A stretch of 64,000 nucleotides of DNA from PALSA-607 sp036501485. GTDB taxonomy: Bacteria; Actinomycetota; Actinomycetes; Acidothermales; Acidothermaceae. The translations under genes were made by a program, and so were the position numbers. A model generated the notes under the pieces. It was given only the letters and a program-made list of their open reading frames with translations, had not been told where the DNA came from and did not search any database. This document shows positions 29,855 to 37,768 of this stretch, in pieces. How positions within the stretch are numbered: the first letter of the stretch is position 1; each line of letters begins with the position of its first letter. The stretch is taken from contig DASYAG010000010.1 in NCBI GenBank assembly GCA_036501485.1, forward strand, positions 1 to 64,000. Direction: 5' to 3'.

Positions 29855-32800
29855 CTAGACCTCTTCGACGCTGCTCGGCTCGCGCCGGGACAGGTCGATA
29901 CCGAGCTCTTCCGCGGCGCGGAAGACCTCATCGTCGGTGTCGCGCATCTCCAACGTCATGCCGTCGCTGGAGAGCACCTCGACGTTCAGGCACAGCGACT
30001 GCATTTCCTTGATGAGCACCTTGAATGACTCGGGAATGCCGGGCTCCGGGATGTTCTCGCCCTTGACGATCGCCTCGTAGACCTTGACCCGGCCAAGGAC
30101 GTCGTCGGACTTGATGGTGAGCAACTCCTGCAGCGCGTAAGCCGCGCCATAGGCCTCGAGCGCCCAAACTTCCATCTCACCAAACCGCTGGCCACCGAAC
30201 TGCGCCTTACCACCCAGCGGCTGCTGCGTGATCATCGAGTACGGGCCGGTCGAGCGAGCGTGGAGCTTGTCGTCGACGAGGTGGTGCAGCTTCAGGATGT
30301 AGATGTATCCGACGCTGACCGCCTCCGGGTAGAGCTCACCTGAACGACCGTCGTAAAGCCGTGCCTTGCCGTTCTCTCCAACCGGACGTTGTCCGTCGGC
30401 GTTCGGCAGGGTCGACCCCAGCAGACCGGTGATCTCGTCCTCGCGGGCACCGTCAAAGACCGGCGTCGCGACGAGGGTGTTCGGCGGAGCCTCGAGCGCG
30501 CCGATATCGGCGAGCCGCTGCTGCCAGCCATCCTTCGCACCGGTCGACTCGACCTTCCAGCCACTCTTCGCCGCCCAGCCGAGGTGGGTTTCGAGAACCT
30601 GGCCGACGTTCATGCGGCCAGGCACACCCAGCGGGTTGAGAACGATGTCCACAGGTGTGCCGTCAGCAAGGAATGGCATGTCCTCTTCCGGCAGGATCTT
30701 GGAGATGACGCCCTTGTTGCCGTGCCGGCCGGCCAGCTTGTCGCCGTCGGTGATCTTGCGCTTCTGCGCGACATACACCCGCACCAGCTCGTTGACGCCC
30801 GGAGGCAGCTCAGCGTCGTCACGGGTGAACACCTTGACGTCGATGACCTTGCCCTTTTCACCGTGCGGCACCTTGAGTGAGGTGTCACGCACTTCGCGCG
30901 CCTTCTCACCGAAGATCGCTCGCAGCAGCCGCTCTTCAGGCGTCAGCTCGGTCTCGCCCTTGGGCGTGACCTTGCCAACAAGAACGTCACCCGGGACGAC
31001 GTCGGCTCCGACGCGGATGATGCCGCGCTCGTCGAGGTCGGCAAGCACTTCCTCGCTGACGTTCGGGATGTCGCGAGTGATCTCCTCCGGCCCCAGCTTG
31101 GTGTCGCGGGCATCGACTTCGTGCTCCTCGATGTGGATCGATGAGAGCACGTCGTCTTGCACGAGACGCTGCGACAAGATGATCGCGTCTTCGTAGTTAT
31201 GACCTTCCCACGGCATGAACGCCACGAGCAGGTTGCGTCCCAACGCCATTTCACCCTGGTCAGTGCACGGACCGTCGGCGATCGCGGCGCCGGCCTGCAG
31301 TCGCTGGCCTTCACTCACGATCGGGCGCTGGTTGATGCAGGTGCCCTGGTTGGAACGGCGGAACTTCGCCATCCGGTACGTCGTGCGAGTGCCGTCGTCG
31401 TTCATGACGGTGATCGCGTCGGAGGAAACCTCTTCGACAACACCGTCCTTCGCAGACGTGACAACGTCACCGGCGTCGACCGCGGCACGAAACTCCATGC
31501 CGGTGCCGACCAGCGGCGCCTCGGACTTCAACAGCGGCACCGACTGGCGCTGCATGTTGGAGCCCATCAGCGCACGGTTCGCGTCGTCGTGCTCGAGGAA
31601 CGGGATCATCGCGGTCGCGACCGACACCATCTGGCGCGGCGAGACGTCCATGTAGTCGACCGCTGCGGGCGTGACGAAGTCGACCTCGCCACCCTTACGG
31701 CGAACCAGCACCCGGTCTTCGGCGAAGTGGCCGTCGTCCTTCAACGGCGCGTTCGCCTGGGCGATGACGAAGCGGTCCTCTTCGTCAGCAGTCAGGTAGT
31801 CGACGTCGTCGGTGACCTTGCCCTTGACGGCACGGCGGTACGGGGTCTCGACGAAACCGAATGCGTTGATCCGGCCGTGCGTCGCGAGGGATCCGATCAG
31901 ACCGATGTTCGGGCCCTCAGGAGTCTCGATCGGGCACATGCGGCCGTAGTGACTCGGGTGGACGTCGCGAACCTCGAAACCAGCACGCTCACGCGACAGA
32001 CCGCCCGGGCCAAGCGCCGACAGGCGACGCTTGTGGGTGAGGCCGGCCAACGGGTTGGTCTGGTCCATGAACTGGCTGAGCTGCGAAGTTCCGAAGAACT
32101 CCTTGATGCTCGCGACCACGGGGCGGATGTTGATCAGGGTCTGCGGCGTAATCGCCTCGACGTCCTGTGTCGTCATCCGCTCGCGGACAACCCGCTCCAT
32201 ACGAGCAAGGCCGAGCCGCACCTGGTTTTGGATCAGTTCGCCGACCGTACGCAAACGACGGTTGCCAAAGTGGTCGATGTCGTCTTCCTCGACCGGGACC
32301 GCGCGACCGTTCAAGTTCATCTCGGTCTCGCCGGCGTGCAGCCGAACGATGTATTCGACCGTGGCAACGATGTCATCTTCGGTCATCGTGCCTTGCGTGA
32401 ACGGCAACTCAAGACCGAGCTTCTTGTTGATCTTGTAGCGACCAACCTTGGCAAGGTCGTAGCGCTTCGGGTTGAAGTACAAGTTGTCGAGGAGCGTCTG
32501 CGCAGCCTCGCGCGTGGGCGGCTCGCCCGGGCGCAGCTTGCGGTAGATGTCGATGAGGGCTTCGTCCTGGGTGTGGACGTGGTCCTTCTCCAGCGTTGCG
32601 CGCATCGACTCGTACTGACCGAAGCGGTCGAGGATCCGAGCGTCGTCCCAGCCCAATGCCTTGAGCAGGACCGTGACGCTTTGCTTGCGCTTGCGGTCGA
32701 CACGCACGCCGACGGCGTCGCGCTTGTCGATCTCGAACTCAAGCCACGCACCGCGGCTCGGGATGATCTTGCAGCCGAAGACGTCCTTGTCGGAGGTCTT

Positions 32801-33346
32801 GTCGATCGTCTTGTCGAAGTAGACGCCCGGCGAGCGGACGAGTTGCGAGACGACGACGCGCTCGGTGCCGTTGATGATGAAGGTGCCCTTGTCGGTCATC
32901 AGCGGGAAGTCGCCCATGAAGACCGTCTGGCTCTTGATCTCACCGGTGCCGTTGTTCACGAATTCGGCCGTGACGAACATCGGCGCCGAGTACGTGAAGT
33001 CGCGCTCCTTGCACTCCTCGATGGAGTTCTTGGCAGGCTCGAACCGGTGATCGCGAAACGACAGCGACATGGTTCCGGAGAAGTCCTCGATCGGACTGAT
33101 CTCCTCGAAGATCTCCTCGAGGCCCGACGACAGGTTCACGTCGTCTCGGCCTGCCTTGGTGGCAGTGTCGACGCGGGCTTTCCAGACGTCGTTGCCGAGG
33201 AGCCAGTCGAAAGACTCGACCTGCAAAGCTAGGAGGTTCGGAACCTCAAGTGGTTCACGGATCTTGGCGAAGCTAACGCGGGGTGGTGCATAGGTAGGTC
33301 CAGAAGTGCGGGGGCCGGACGTCGATGTGCTGCGCGAGGCGGCCAA
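29855..33346 (-). CDS. rpoB: DNA-directed RNA polymerase subunit beta
   Basis: The 1163-residue beta subunit begins at a TTG codon (33346) with GGAAGGA 7 nt upstream; conserved sequence starts about residue 21 (PPRVSFAKIREPLEVPNLL). The rifampicin pocket region reads FGTSQLSQFMDQTNPLAGL followed by THKRRLSALGPGGL: Asp 516, His 526 and Ser 531 (E. coli numbering) are kept, with Thr at 518 and Ala at 522. C-terminal EMEVWALEAYGAAYALQELL is standard. A good promoter lies about 95 bp upstream. Confidence 0.99.
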   Translation of the reverse strand: MAASRSTSTSGPRTSGPTYAPPRVSFAKIREPLEVPNLLALQVESFDWLLGNDVWKARVDTATKAGRDDVNLSSGLEEIFEEISPIEDFSGTMSLSFRDHRFEPAKNSIEECKERDFTYSAPMFVTAEFVNNGTGEIKSQTVFMGDFPLMTDKGTFIINGTERVVVSQLVRSPGVYFDKTIDKTSDKDVFGCKIIPSRGAWLEFEIDKRDAVGVRVDRKRKQSVTVLLKALGWDDARILDRFGQYESMRATLEKDHVHTQDEALIDIYRKLRPGEPPTREAAQTLLDNLYFNPKRYDLAKVGRYKINKKLGLELPFTQGTMTEDDIVATVEYIVRLHAGETEMNLNGRAVPVEEDDIDHFGNRRLRTVGELIQNQVRLGLARMERVVRERMTTQDVEAITPQTLINIRPVVASIKEFFGTSQLSQFMDQTNPLAGLTHKRRLSALGPGGLSRERAGFEVRDVHPSHYGRMCPIETPEGPNIGLIGSLATHGRINAFGFVETPYRRAVKGKVTDDVDYLTADEEDRFVIAQANAPLKDDGHFAEDRVLVRRKGGEVDFVTPAAVDYMDVSPRQMVSVATAMIPFLEHDDANRALMGSNMQRQSVPLLKSEAPLVGTGMEFRAAVDAGDVVTSAKDGVVEEVSSDAITVMNDDGTRTTYRMAKFRRSNQGTCINQRPIVSEGQRLQAGAAIADGPCTDQGEMALGRNLLVAFMPWEGHNYEDAIILSQRLVQDDVLSSIHIEEHEVDARDTKLGPEEITRDIPNVSEEVLADLDERGIIRVGADVVPGDVLVGKVTPKGETELTPEERLLRAIFGEKAREVRDTSLKVPHGEKGKVIDVKVFTRDDAELPPGVNELVRVYVAQKRKITDGDKLAGRHGNKGVISKILPEEDMPFLADGTPVDIVLNPLGVPGRMNVGQVLETHLGWAAKSGWKVESTGAKDGWQQRLADIGALEAPPNTLVATPVFDGAREDEITGLLGSTLPNADGQRPVGENGKARLYDGRSGELYPEAVSVGYIYILKLHHLVDDKLHARSTGPYSMITQQPLGGKAQFGGQRFGEMEVWALEAYGAAYALQELLTIKSDDVLGRVKVYEAIVKGENIPEPGIPESFKVLIKEMQSLCLNVEVLSSDGMTLEMRDTDDEVFRAAEELGIDLSRREPSSVEEV

Positions 33347-33633
33347 GTGGGGGTCCTTCCAGGGGCTCGCAATGTGGCGTGCGCACGACGACTGACCCCC
33401 CGAGTTCTCACTCGTGGGTCAGAGGACAGCGCAAACGAGCAGCATACCCGAGGGGCACGCCGCTGTCGAGGCGGCCCTTGCGGGCCGGCCCAATCGGTCC
33501 CTGGAGGACCTGTGCAAGTTATTCACAGCTACAGCGAGGATGCTGCTGAGACGCCGTGACGTCAAGCTTCTCGGCTGGTTTGTGGGTGCGCAATCACCCA
33601 GCCGGCCTATCTCGGGACAACCGGATGTCCGGA
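33347..33633 (-). promoter_or_regulatory. rplL-rpoB intergenic region
   Basis: No gene is seen in this stretch. It holds the candidate rpoB promoter (33441-33469) and a small palindrome CCGGATGTCCGG (33621-33632) just past the rplL terminator. The separation of rplJL from rpoBC by a strong hairpin plus a new promoter agrees with other actinobacteria, where rpoB has its own promoter. Confidence 0.5.
33441..33469 (-). promoter_or_regulatory. Candidate rpoB promoter
   Basis: On the minus strand TCGACA (33469-33464), a 17-bp spacer, then TATGCT (33446-33441) give a good vegetative sigma -35/-10 pair. The predicted start near 33434 leaves a leader of about 90 nt before the TTG start of rpoB. Confidence 0.6.
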
Positions 33634-33670
33634 CAAAAGCAGCGGCTGCCCCACCGGGGCAGCCGCTGCT
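33634..33670 (-). terminator. Intrinsic terminator after rplL
   Basis: A perfect 15-bp stem (33638-33652 with 33656-33670) and a 3-nt loop, followed on the minus strand by TTTTGTCC. It lies 54 nt past the rplL stop. As rplL product is needed in four or more copies per ribosome, termination here would reduce read-through into rpoBC. Confidence 0.9.
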
Positions 33671-33724
33671 TCGTGCTTGGACCGACCTGAAACTGCCAGA
33701 TCCCACTGCCAGCTCCCGCCGGAA

Positions 33725-34114
33725 CTACTTGACGGTGACCTTGGCGCCGGCCGCCTCGAGGGTGGCCTTCGCCTTCTCGGCCGCTTCCTTGGTGCCCTTT
33801 TCGATGACGGCCTTCGGCGCGCCGTCGACGAGGTCCTTGGCCTCCTTCAGGCCCAGACTCGTGAGCTCGCGGACGGCCTTGATGACCTGGATCTTCTGGG
33901 CGCCCGCCTCTTCGAGGATGACGTCGAACTCGTCCTGCTCCTCGACTTCGGCAGCAGCGGCGCCGGGGCCAGCCGGGCCAGCCGAGGCAACTGCAACCGG
34001 TGCAGCCGCGGTAACGCCGAAGGTGTCTTCGAACTGCTTTACGAACTCGGAGAGCTCAAGAAGCGTGAGCTCCTTGAACGCGTCAATCAGGTCGTCGGTG
34101 CTGAGCTTCGCCAT
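33725..34114 (-). CDS. rplL: 50S ribosomal protein L7/L12
   Basis: The flexible stalk protein that recruits translation GTPases. The 129-residue chain has the N-terminal dimer domain (MAKLSTDDLIDAFKELTLLE), an Ala/Gly/Pro hinge at about residues 34-55, and the C-terminal domain (VIKAVRELTSLGLKEAKDLV, ATLEAAGAKVTVK). Length is normal. It lies after rplJ and before a strong terminator. Confidence 0.98.
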   Translation of the reverse strand: MAKLSTDDLIDAFKELTLLELSEFVKQFEDTFGVTAAAPVAVASAGPAGPGAAAAEVEEQDEFDVILEEAGAQKIQVIKAVRELTSLGLKEAKDLVDGAPKAVIEKGTKEAAEKAKATLEAAGAKVTVK

Positions 34115-34183
34115 GGTGGCGGGTCCTTCCTCAAGTAAATGCAGCGATTTGGCGGTGGGAGAAAGAGTGGGAGAAAGCAGGGT

Positions 34184-34846
34184 CTACTCGGCGTCGGGCG
34201 CCGCTGGTTCGGTTTCGGCCTCAGGTGCGGCAGCTTCAGCGACCGGCTCGACAGCTTCAGCTGTCGGTTCGACGGCTTCGGCAACAGGAGCCTCAGCAGC
34301 TTCTGCTGCTGGTGCCGCTGCTGCTGGGGTGTTCTCGGCTACCTGCGCACGCAGGGCTTCGACGAGGCGGGCGGCCTGAGCAAGCGGTGCCTGGAACAGC
34401 GCCGCCGCCTTGGACAGTGCCGCATTGGCTGCACCGGCGACCTTGGCGAGGAGCACCTCGCGGGACTCCAGGTCAGCGATCTTGGAGAGTTCGGCGGCCG
34501 TCACGAGCTTGCCGTCGAGCACCCCACCCTTGATCACCAAGAACGGGTTGGCCTTGGCGAAGTCGCGCAGACTCTTCGCGGCTTCGACGGCGTCGCCCTT
34601 GATGAACGCGATCGCCGAGGGACCCGAAAGCATGCTCTCGAGCTCCTGCAGTCCGGCCTCGCGCACCGCGATCTTGGACAGCGTGTTTTTGACCACCGTG
34701 TATTGCGTGGTCGTTCCGAGGTTGTGCCGCAACTGCGTGAGCTGCGACACGGTCAAGCCGCGGTACTCGGTGAGGACGGCGGCGGCCGAGGTGCGGAAGT
34801 TCTCCGTCAACTCGGCGACGTCGGTCACCTTGTCAGGGCTCGGCAT
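34184..34846 (-). CDS. rplJ: 50S ribosomal protein L10 with acidic tail
   Basis: L10 anchors L7/L12 dimers to the stalk base. The 220-residue chain has EYRGLTVSQLTQLRHNLG, YTVVKNTLSKIA and the L12-binding helix (LFQAPLAQAARLVEALRAQV). The last 45 residues are an Ala/Glu/Pro repeat (units such as AEAVEPTAEAVEPVAEAA) beyond the usual about 175. Start ATG has GGAAGGAGG about 9 nt upstream. A structured leader lies in front. Confidence 0.97.
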   Translation of the reverse strand: MPSPDKVTDVAELTENFRTSAAAVLTEYRGLTVSQLTQLRHNLGTTTQYTVVKNTLSKIAVREAGLQELESMLSGPSAIAFIKGDAVEAAKSLRDFAKANPFLVIKGGVLDGKLVTAAELSKIADLESREVLLAKVAGAANAALSKAAALFQAPLAQAARLVEALRAQVAENTPAAAAPAAEAAEAPVAEAVEPTAEAVEPVAEAAAPEAETEPAAPDAE

Positions 34847-35148
34847 TGGCTGCCGGCCTCCTTCCGGGTGGAGCCGGCGACGTGCGTCGAACCCTCGAGT
34901 GGCCCAGTAAAAGCGAGCGCCCCGGCGCTAGGCGCACGGGGCGTGTCGACGCATCAGCGTCGGACGTTCGTGTACCTGCGCGGGCCGCCCGCTGTTGCGG
35001 GGCCTTCGGGAGTCCACGACCCGCACGTCAAAGCCGAAAGGCTTGTTTGTGAGAGCCGCACACGCCGACCGGCGGTCTGTGGCGGTTCAACACTACGGTC
35101 GCCCCCGCCGTCCGGTCAAAACGACCGGTGGCAGGGCGACAAACAAAA
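34847..35148 (-). promoter_or_regulatory. rplJ leader region
   Basis: 302 bp between rplA and rplJ with no gene. In many bacteria this position holds the L10 leader, where the L10(L12)4 complex binds its own mRNA. Here it contains a GC-rich hairpin followed by a short U run (34909-34943), a 5-bp AAGCC/GGCTT hairpin (35031-35044) and a 6-bp CCGGTC/GACCGG hairpin close to the rplA stop. The first is compatible with an attenuator. I did not recognise the exact L10 consensus. Confidence 0.5.
34909..34943 (-). terminator. Attenuator-like hairpin in the rplJ leader
   Basis: Arms 34918-34923 and 34938-34943 (6 bp) with inner GCGC pairing form a hairpin; on the minus strand CTCGCTTTT follows. It lies about 70 nt before the rplJ start codon. 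Position and shape fit partial termination that could tune rplJL expression. Confidence 0.5.
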
Positions 35149-35862
35149 CTAGGCGGGCTGGTCCTCGAGCATGTTGCGAGTCTTGTTCGGGTCGATCTGG
35201 ACGCCAGGGCCCATCGTGGTCGTGACAGTGGCCTTACGCAGGTACCGGCCCTTGGCGGACGACGGCTTGAGCCGCAGAACCTCATCGATCGCGGCCGCGT
35301 AGTTTTCGACCAACTGGACGTCACTGAACGTCGTCTTGCCGATGATGAAGTGCAGGTTCGCCTGGCGGTCGACGCGGAACTCGATCTTGCCGCCCTTGAT
35401 CTCGGTGACGGCCTTGGCGACGTCGTTGGTGACCGTGCCGGTCTTCGGGTTCGGCATCAACCCGCGCGGGCCGAGGACCCGGCCGAGCCGGCCGACCTTG
35501 CCCATCAGATCGGGGGTCGCGACTGCTGAGTCGAAGTCGAGGTAGCCCGCGGCGACCCGGTCGATCAGCTCGTCGCCACCGACGATGTCGGCGCCGGCAG
35601 CCTTGGCCTCTTCGGCACGGTCACCGGTGGCGAAGACCAGCACGCGGGCGGTCTTGCCGGTGCCGTGCGGGAGGTTGACCGTGCCACGAACCATCTGGTC
35701 GGCCTTGCGCGGGTCGACCCCGAGGCGCAGTGCGACCTCGACGGTGCCGGCGTTCTTGGTCAGGGAGGTCTCGCGGGCGAGCCGGACTGCCTCAAGCGGC
35801 TGGTACAGCTTGTCGGCGTCAACCTTCTCGGCCGCGGCGAGATATGCCTTGCTGCGCTTCAT
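35149..35862 (-). CDS. rplA: 50S ribosomal protein L1
   Basis: L1 forms the mobile stalk at the E site and in E. coli represses the L11 operon. The 237-residue chain has the signatures MKRSKAYLAAAEKVDADKLY, GTGKTARVLVFATGDRAEEA, RGLMPNPKTGTVTNDVAKAV and NYAAAIDEVLRLKPSSAKG. Normal length. It follows rplK by 74 nt. Confidence 0.98.
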   Translation of the reverse strand: MKRSKAYLAAAEKVDADKLYQPLEAVRLARETSLTKNAGTVEVALRLGVDPRKADQMVRGTVNLPHGTGKTARVLVFATGDRAEEAKAAGADIVGGDELIDRVAAGYLDFDSAVATPDLMGKVGRLGRVLGPRGLMPNPKTGTVTNDVAKAVTEIKGGKIEFRVDRQANLHFIIGKTTFSDVQLVENYAAAIDEVLRLKPSSAKGRYLRKATVTTTMGPGVQIDPNKTRNMLEDQPA

Positions 35863-35936
35863 TACGTGCTCCTTGGATCTATTCGGAGGTCGTGGTTAGC
35901 GGACCGCGCTGGCCCTCCCACGTTGTGCAACAACAA

Positions 35937-36368
35937 CTAGCTGCCGATCGTGATGCCCATCGAACGGGCCGTACCGGCGATGATCGCCTCGGCAGCCTCG
36001 ATGTCACGCGCGTTCAGGTCGGGCATCTTCGTCTCGGCGATCTGGCGAAGCTGCGCCTTCGACAGCGACGCGACCTTCACCTTGTGCGGCGTCGGCGAAC
36101 CCTTGTCGACACTGGCGGCCTTCTTGATGAGCTCGGCAGCCGGCGGCGTCTTCGTGATGAAGGTGAACGAGCGGTCTTCGTACACGGAGATCTCAACCGG
36201 GATGACGTTGCCCCGCTGGGACTCGGTCGCGGCGTTGTACTGCTTGCAGAACTCCATGATGTTGACGCCGTGCTGACCCAGCGCCGGGCCGATCGGCGGC
36301 GCGGGCGTCGCGGCGCCGGCCTTGATCTGCAGCTTGATGATCGCCGCGAGCTTCTTCTTCGGGGGCAT
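35937..36368 (-). CDS. rplK: 50S ribosomal protein L11
   Basis: L11 forms the GTPase-associated centre and is the thiostrepton and stringent-response (RelA) contact. The start is the ATG at 36368 (MPPKKKLAAIIKLQIKAGAA); the 111 codons upstream in frame overlap nusG in another frame and are spurious. The 143-residue chain has the Pro-rich PAPPIGPALGQHGVNIMEFC and C-terminal DLNARDIEAAEAIIAGTARS. Confidence 0.98.
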   Translation of the reverse strand: MPPKKKLAAIIKLQIKAGAATPAPPIGPALGQHGVNIMEFCKQYNAATESQRGNVIPVEISVYEDRSFTFITKTPPAAELIKKAASVDKGSPTPHKVKVASLSKAQLRQIAETKMPDLNARDIEAAEAIIAGTARSMGITIGS

Positions 36369-36456
36369 GACGGTCCTTCGTAGATGGATTTGCACGCAGT
36401 TCGAATAACCACGCAGTTCGAATAACACAGACAAGAGTACGGGATCGGAAAGAGTG

Positions 36457-37173
36457 CTAGATCTTGGCGACCTGGCTGAAGGACAGCTCGACCGGTGTCT
36501 CGCGGCCGAAGATCGACACCAGCACCTTGAGTTTCTGCTGGTCGGGGTTGATCTCGCTGATGCTCGCCGGCAGCGTGGCGAACGCGCCGTCGGTGACGGT
36601 GACCGACTCGCCCACCTCGAAGTCGACGATCCGTGGGGCAGCGGCAGCCTGGGCTTCCTTCTGCTCCTTGGTCGCGGGTGCGAGGAACCGGAACACCTCA
36701 TCGAGGGTCAGCGGTGACGGCTTGCTCGAGCTCGGCCCAACGAAGCCGGTGACCGCGGGGGTGTAGCGGACCGCCGACCACGACTCGTCGGTCATTTCCA
36801 TCCGGACCAGGAGGTAGCCGGGGAAGACGTTGCGCTTAACGACCTGGCGCTTGCCGTTCTTGATCTCGGTGACCTCTTCTTGAGGCACCTCGATCTGGTA
36901 GATGAAGTCCTCCATGTTCAAGGACTGGATCCGGGTCTCGAGGTTGGCTTTCGCCTTGTTCTCGTAGCCCGCATAGGTGTGCACCACGAACCAGTCGCCA
37001 GGCGCGCGGCGCAGGGCGTCGCGAAACGCCTCCGCGGGATCGACCTCGACCTCAGGAACCTCAGTGACATCAACAGCCGCGACCTCGGTCGGCGCAAGGT
37101 CGGCGTCGACCTCAGCGTCAAGGTCGATCTCGACATCGAGATCGGGGTCGGCGGGAGGCGGCATGTCGGTCAC
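36457..37173 (-). CDS. nusG: Transcription termination/antitermination protein NusG
   Basis: NusG bridges RNA polymerase with Rho or ribosomal S10. The 238-residue protein has an acidic N-terminal extension of about 55 residues rich in Asp, Glu and Val, as in other actinobacteria, then the NGN domain (GDWFVVHTYAGYENKAKANL, VFPGYLLVRMEMTDE) and a KOW domain (FEVGESVTVTDGAFATLPAS). The start is GTG at 37173; an ATG three codons later is an alternative. It follows secE. Confidence 0.96.
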   Translation of the reverse strand: MTDMPPPADPDLDVEIDLDAEVDADLAPTEVAAVDVTEVPEVEVDPAEAFRDALRRAPGDWFVVHTYAGYENKAKANLETRIQSLNMEDFIYQIEVPQEEVTEIKNGKRQVVKRNVFPGYLLVRMEMTDESWSAVRYTPAVTGFVGPSSSKPSPLTLDEVFRFLAPATKEQKEAQAAAAPRIVDFEVGESVTVTDGAFATLPASISEINPDQQKLKVLVSIFGRETPVELSFSQVAKI

Positions 37174-37225
37174 GTGGGTTGCTCTTCTTCCTTGAGGACG
37201 GCGAACTGCTGCGAACGAGGGAGGG

Positions 37226-37483
37226 TCAGCCGAAGACCCGCAGGACCAACCAGTTGGCCCCGAAGTCGAGGCTGGCCACCAGGGCGATCATGAAGACCGC
37301 GAATACGAGGGTGACCGTCGTGTACGCGATCAGCTCCTTGCGGGTAGGCCAGATGACCTTGCGGAGCTCGGCGATGATCTGCCGCCACCACAAGCCGAGA
37401 CGCGAGAACACGTTGCGGCGCTCGACGCGGCCCGCCTGCGGCGCCCGTCGAGGGGCGGCAGCGCCGCTCGTGGTGTCGGTCAC
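37226..37483 (-). CDS. secE: Preprotein translocase subunit SecE
   Basis: Small SecYEG subunit that clamps SecY. The 85-residue protein has the conserved amphipathic segment (IIAELRKVIWPTRKELIAYT) before one membrane helix (TVTLVFAVFMIALVASL), the single-TM form usual in Gram-positives. GTG start. It heads the secE-nusG-rplK-rplA group just downstream of tRNA-Trp. Confidence 0.96.
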   Translation of the reverse strand: MTDTTSGAAAPRRAPQAGRVERRNVFSRLGLWWRQIIAELRKVIWPTRKELIAYTTVTLVFAVFMIALVASLDFGANWLVLRVFG

Positions 37484-37539
37484 GTGGACTCCCTGCAGAA
37501 CATAGAAATCTGTCTTGATTGGCTGGTCGGTGCGGCGTG

Positions 37540-37613
37540 CAGGGCAGGAGGGACTCGAACCCCCAACCGCCGGTTTTGGAGACCGGAACTCTGACCAGTT
37601 GAGCTACTGCCCT
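37540..37613 (-). tRNA. tRNA-Trp (anticodon CCA)
   Basis: A 7-bp acceptor (AGGGCAG/CTGCCCT), a D arm with AGCTCAACTGGTCAGAG, an anticodon arm with CCGG/CCGG-type stem and loop CTCCAAA, and a T arm with GGTTCGAGTCC fold into a full cloverleaf, with discriminator G, as expected for tRNA-Trp. CCA is not encoded. Location before secE is conserved in actinobacteria. Confidence 0.97.
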
Positions 37614-37768
37614 TCGTGGCCCCGCGCACCAAACACGCTGAACTGCCAGGGACCAGCCTCGACAGTGTACGTGGCACGGCTATGCCCGGTCTAACGCGCT
37701 CCCGCAGCACGAAACTCGGGCGCGAAACCCGGGCGCGTCGGCGTGGCGCGTCGTGGGACGATGACTTC

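Noticed and set aside
31157..33232. 691-codon plus-strand open frame opposite rpoB
   Set aside because: Antisense shadow of rpoB; no start context and no family similarity.
36369..36701. 111-codon N-terminal extension of L11
   Set aside because: It overlaps nusG out of frame; L11 starts at MPPKKKLAAI.
37616..37768. N-terminal extension of the aspartate aminotransferase
   Set aside because: The extra 51 codons begin 2 bp beyond the tRNA-Trp gene and contain no family similarity; the ATG at 37769 matches the family start.
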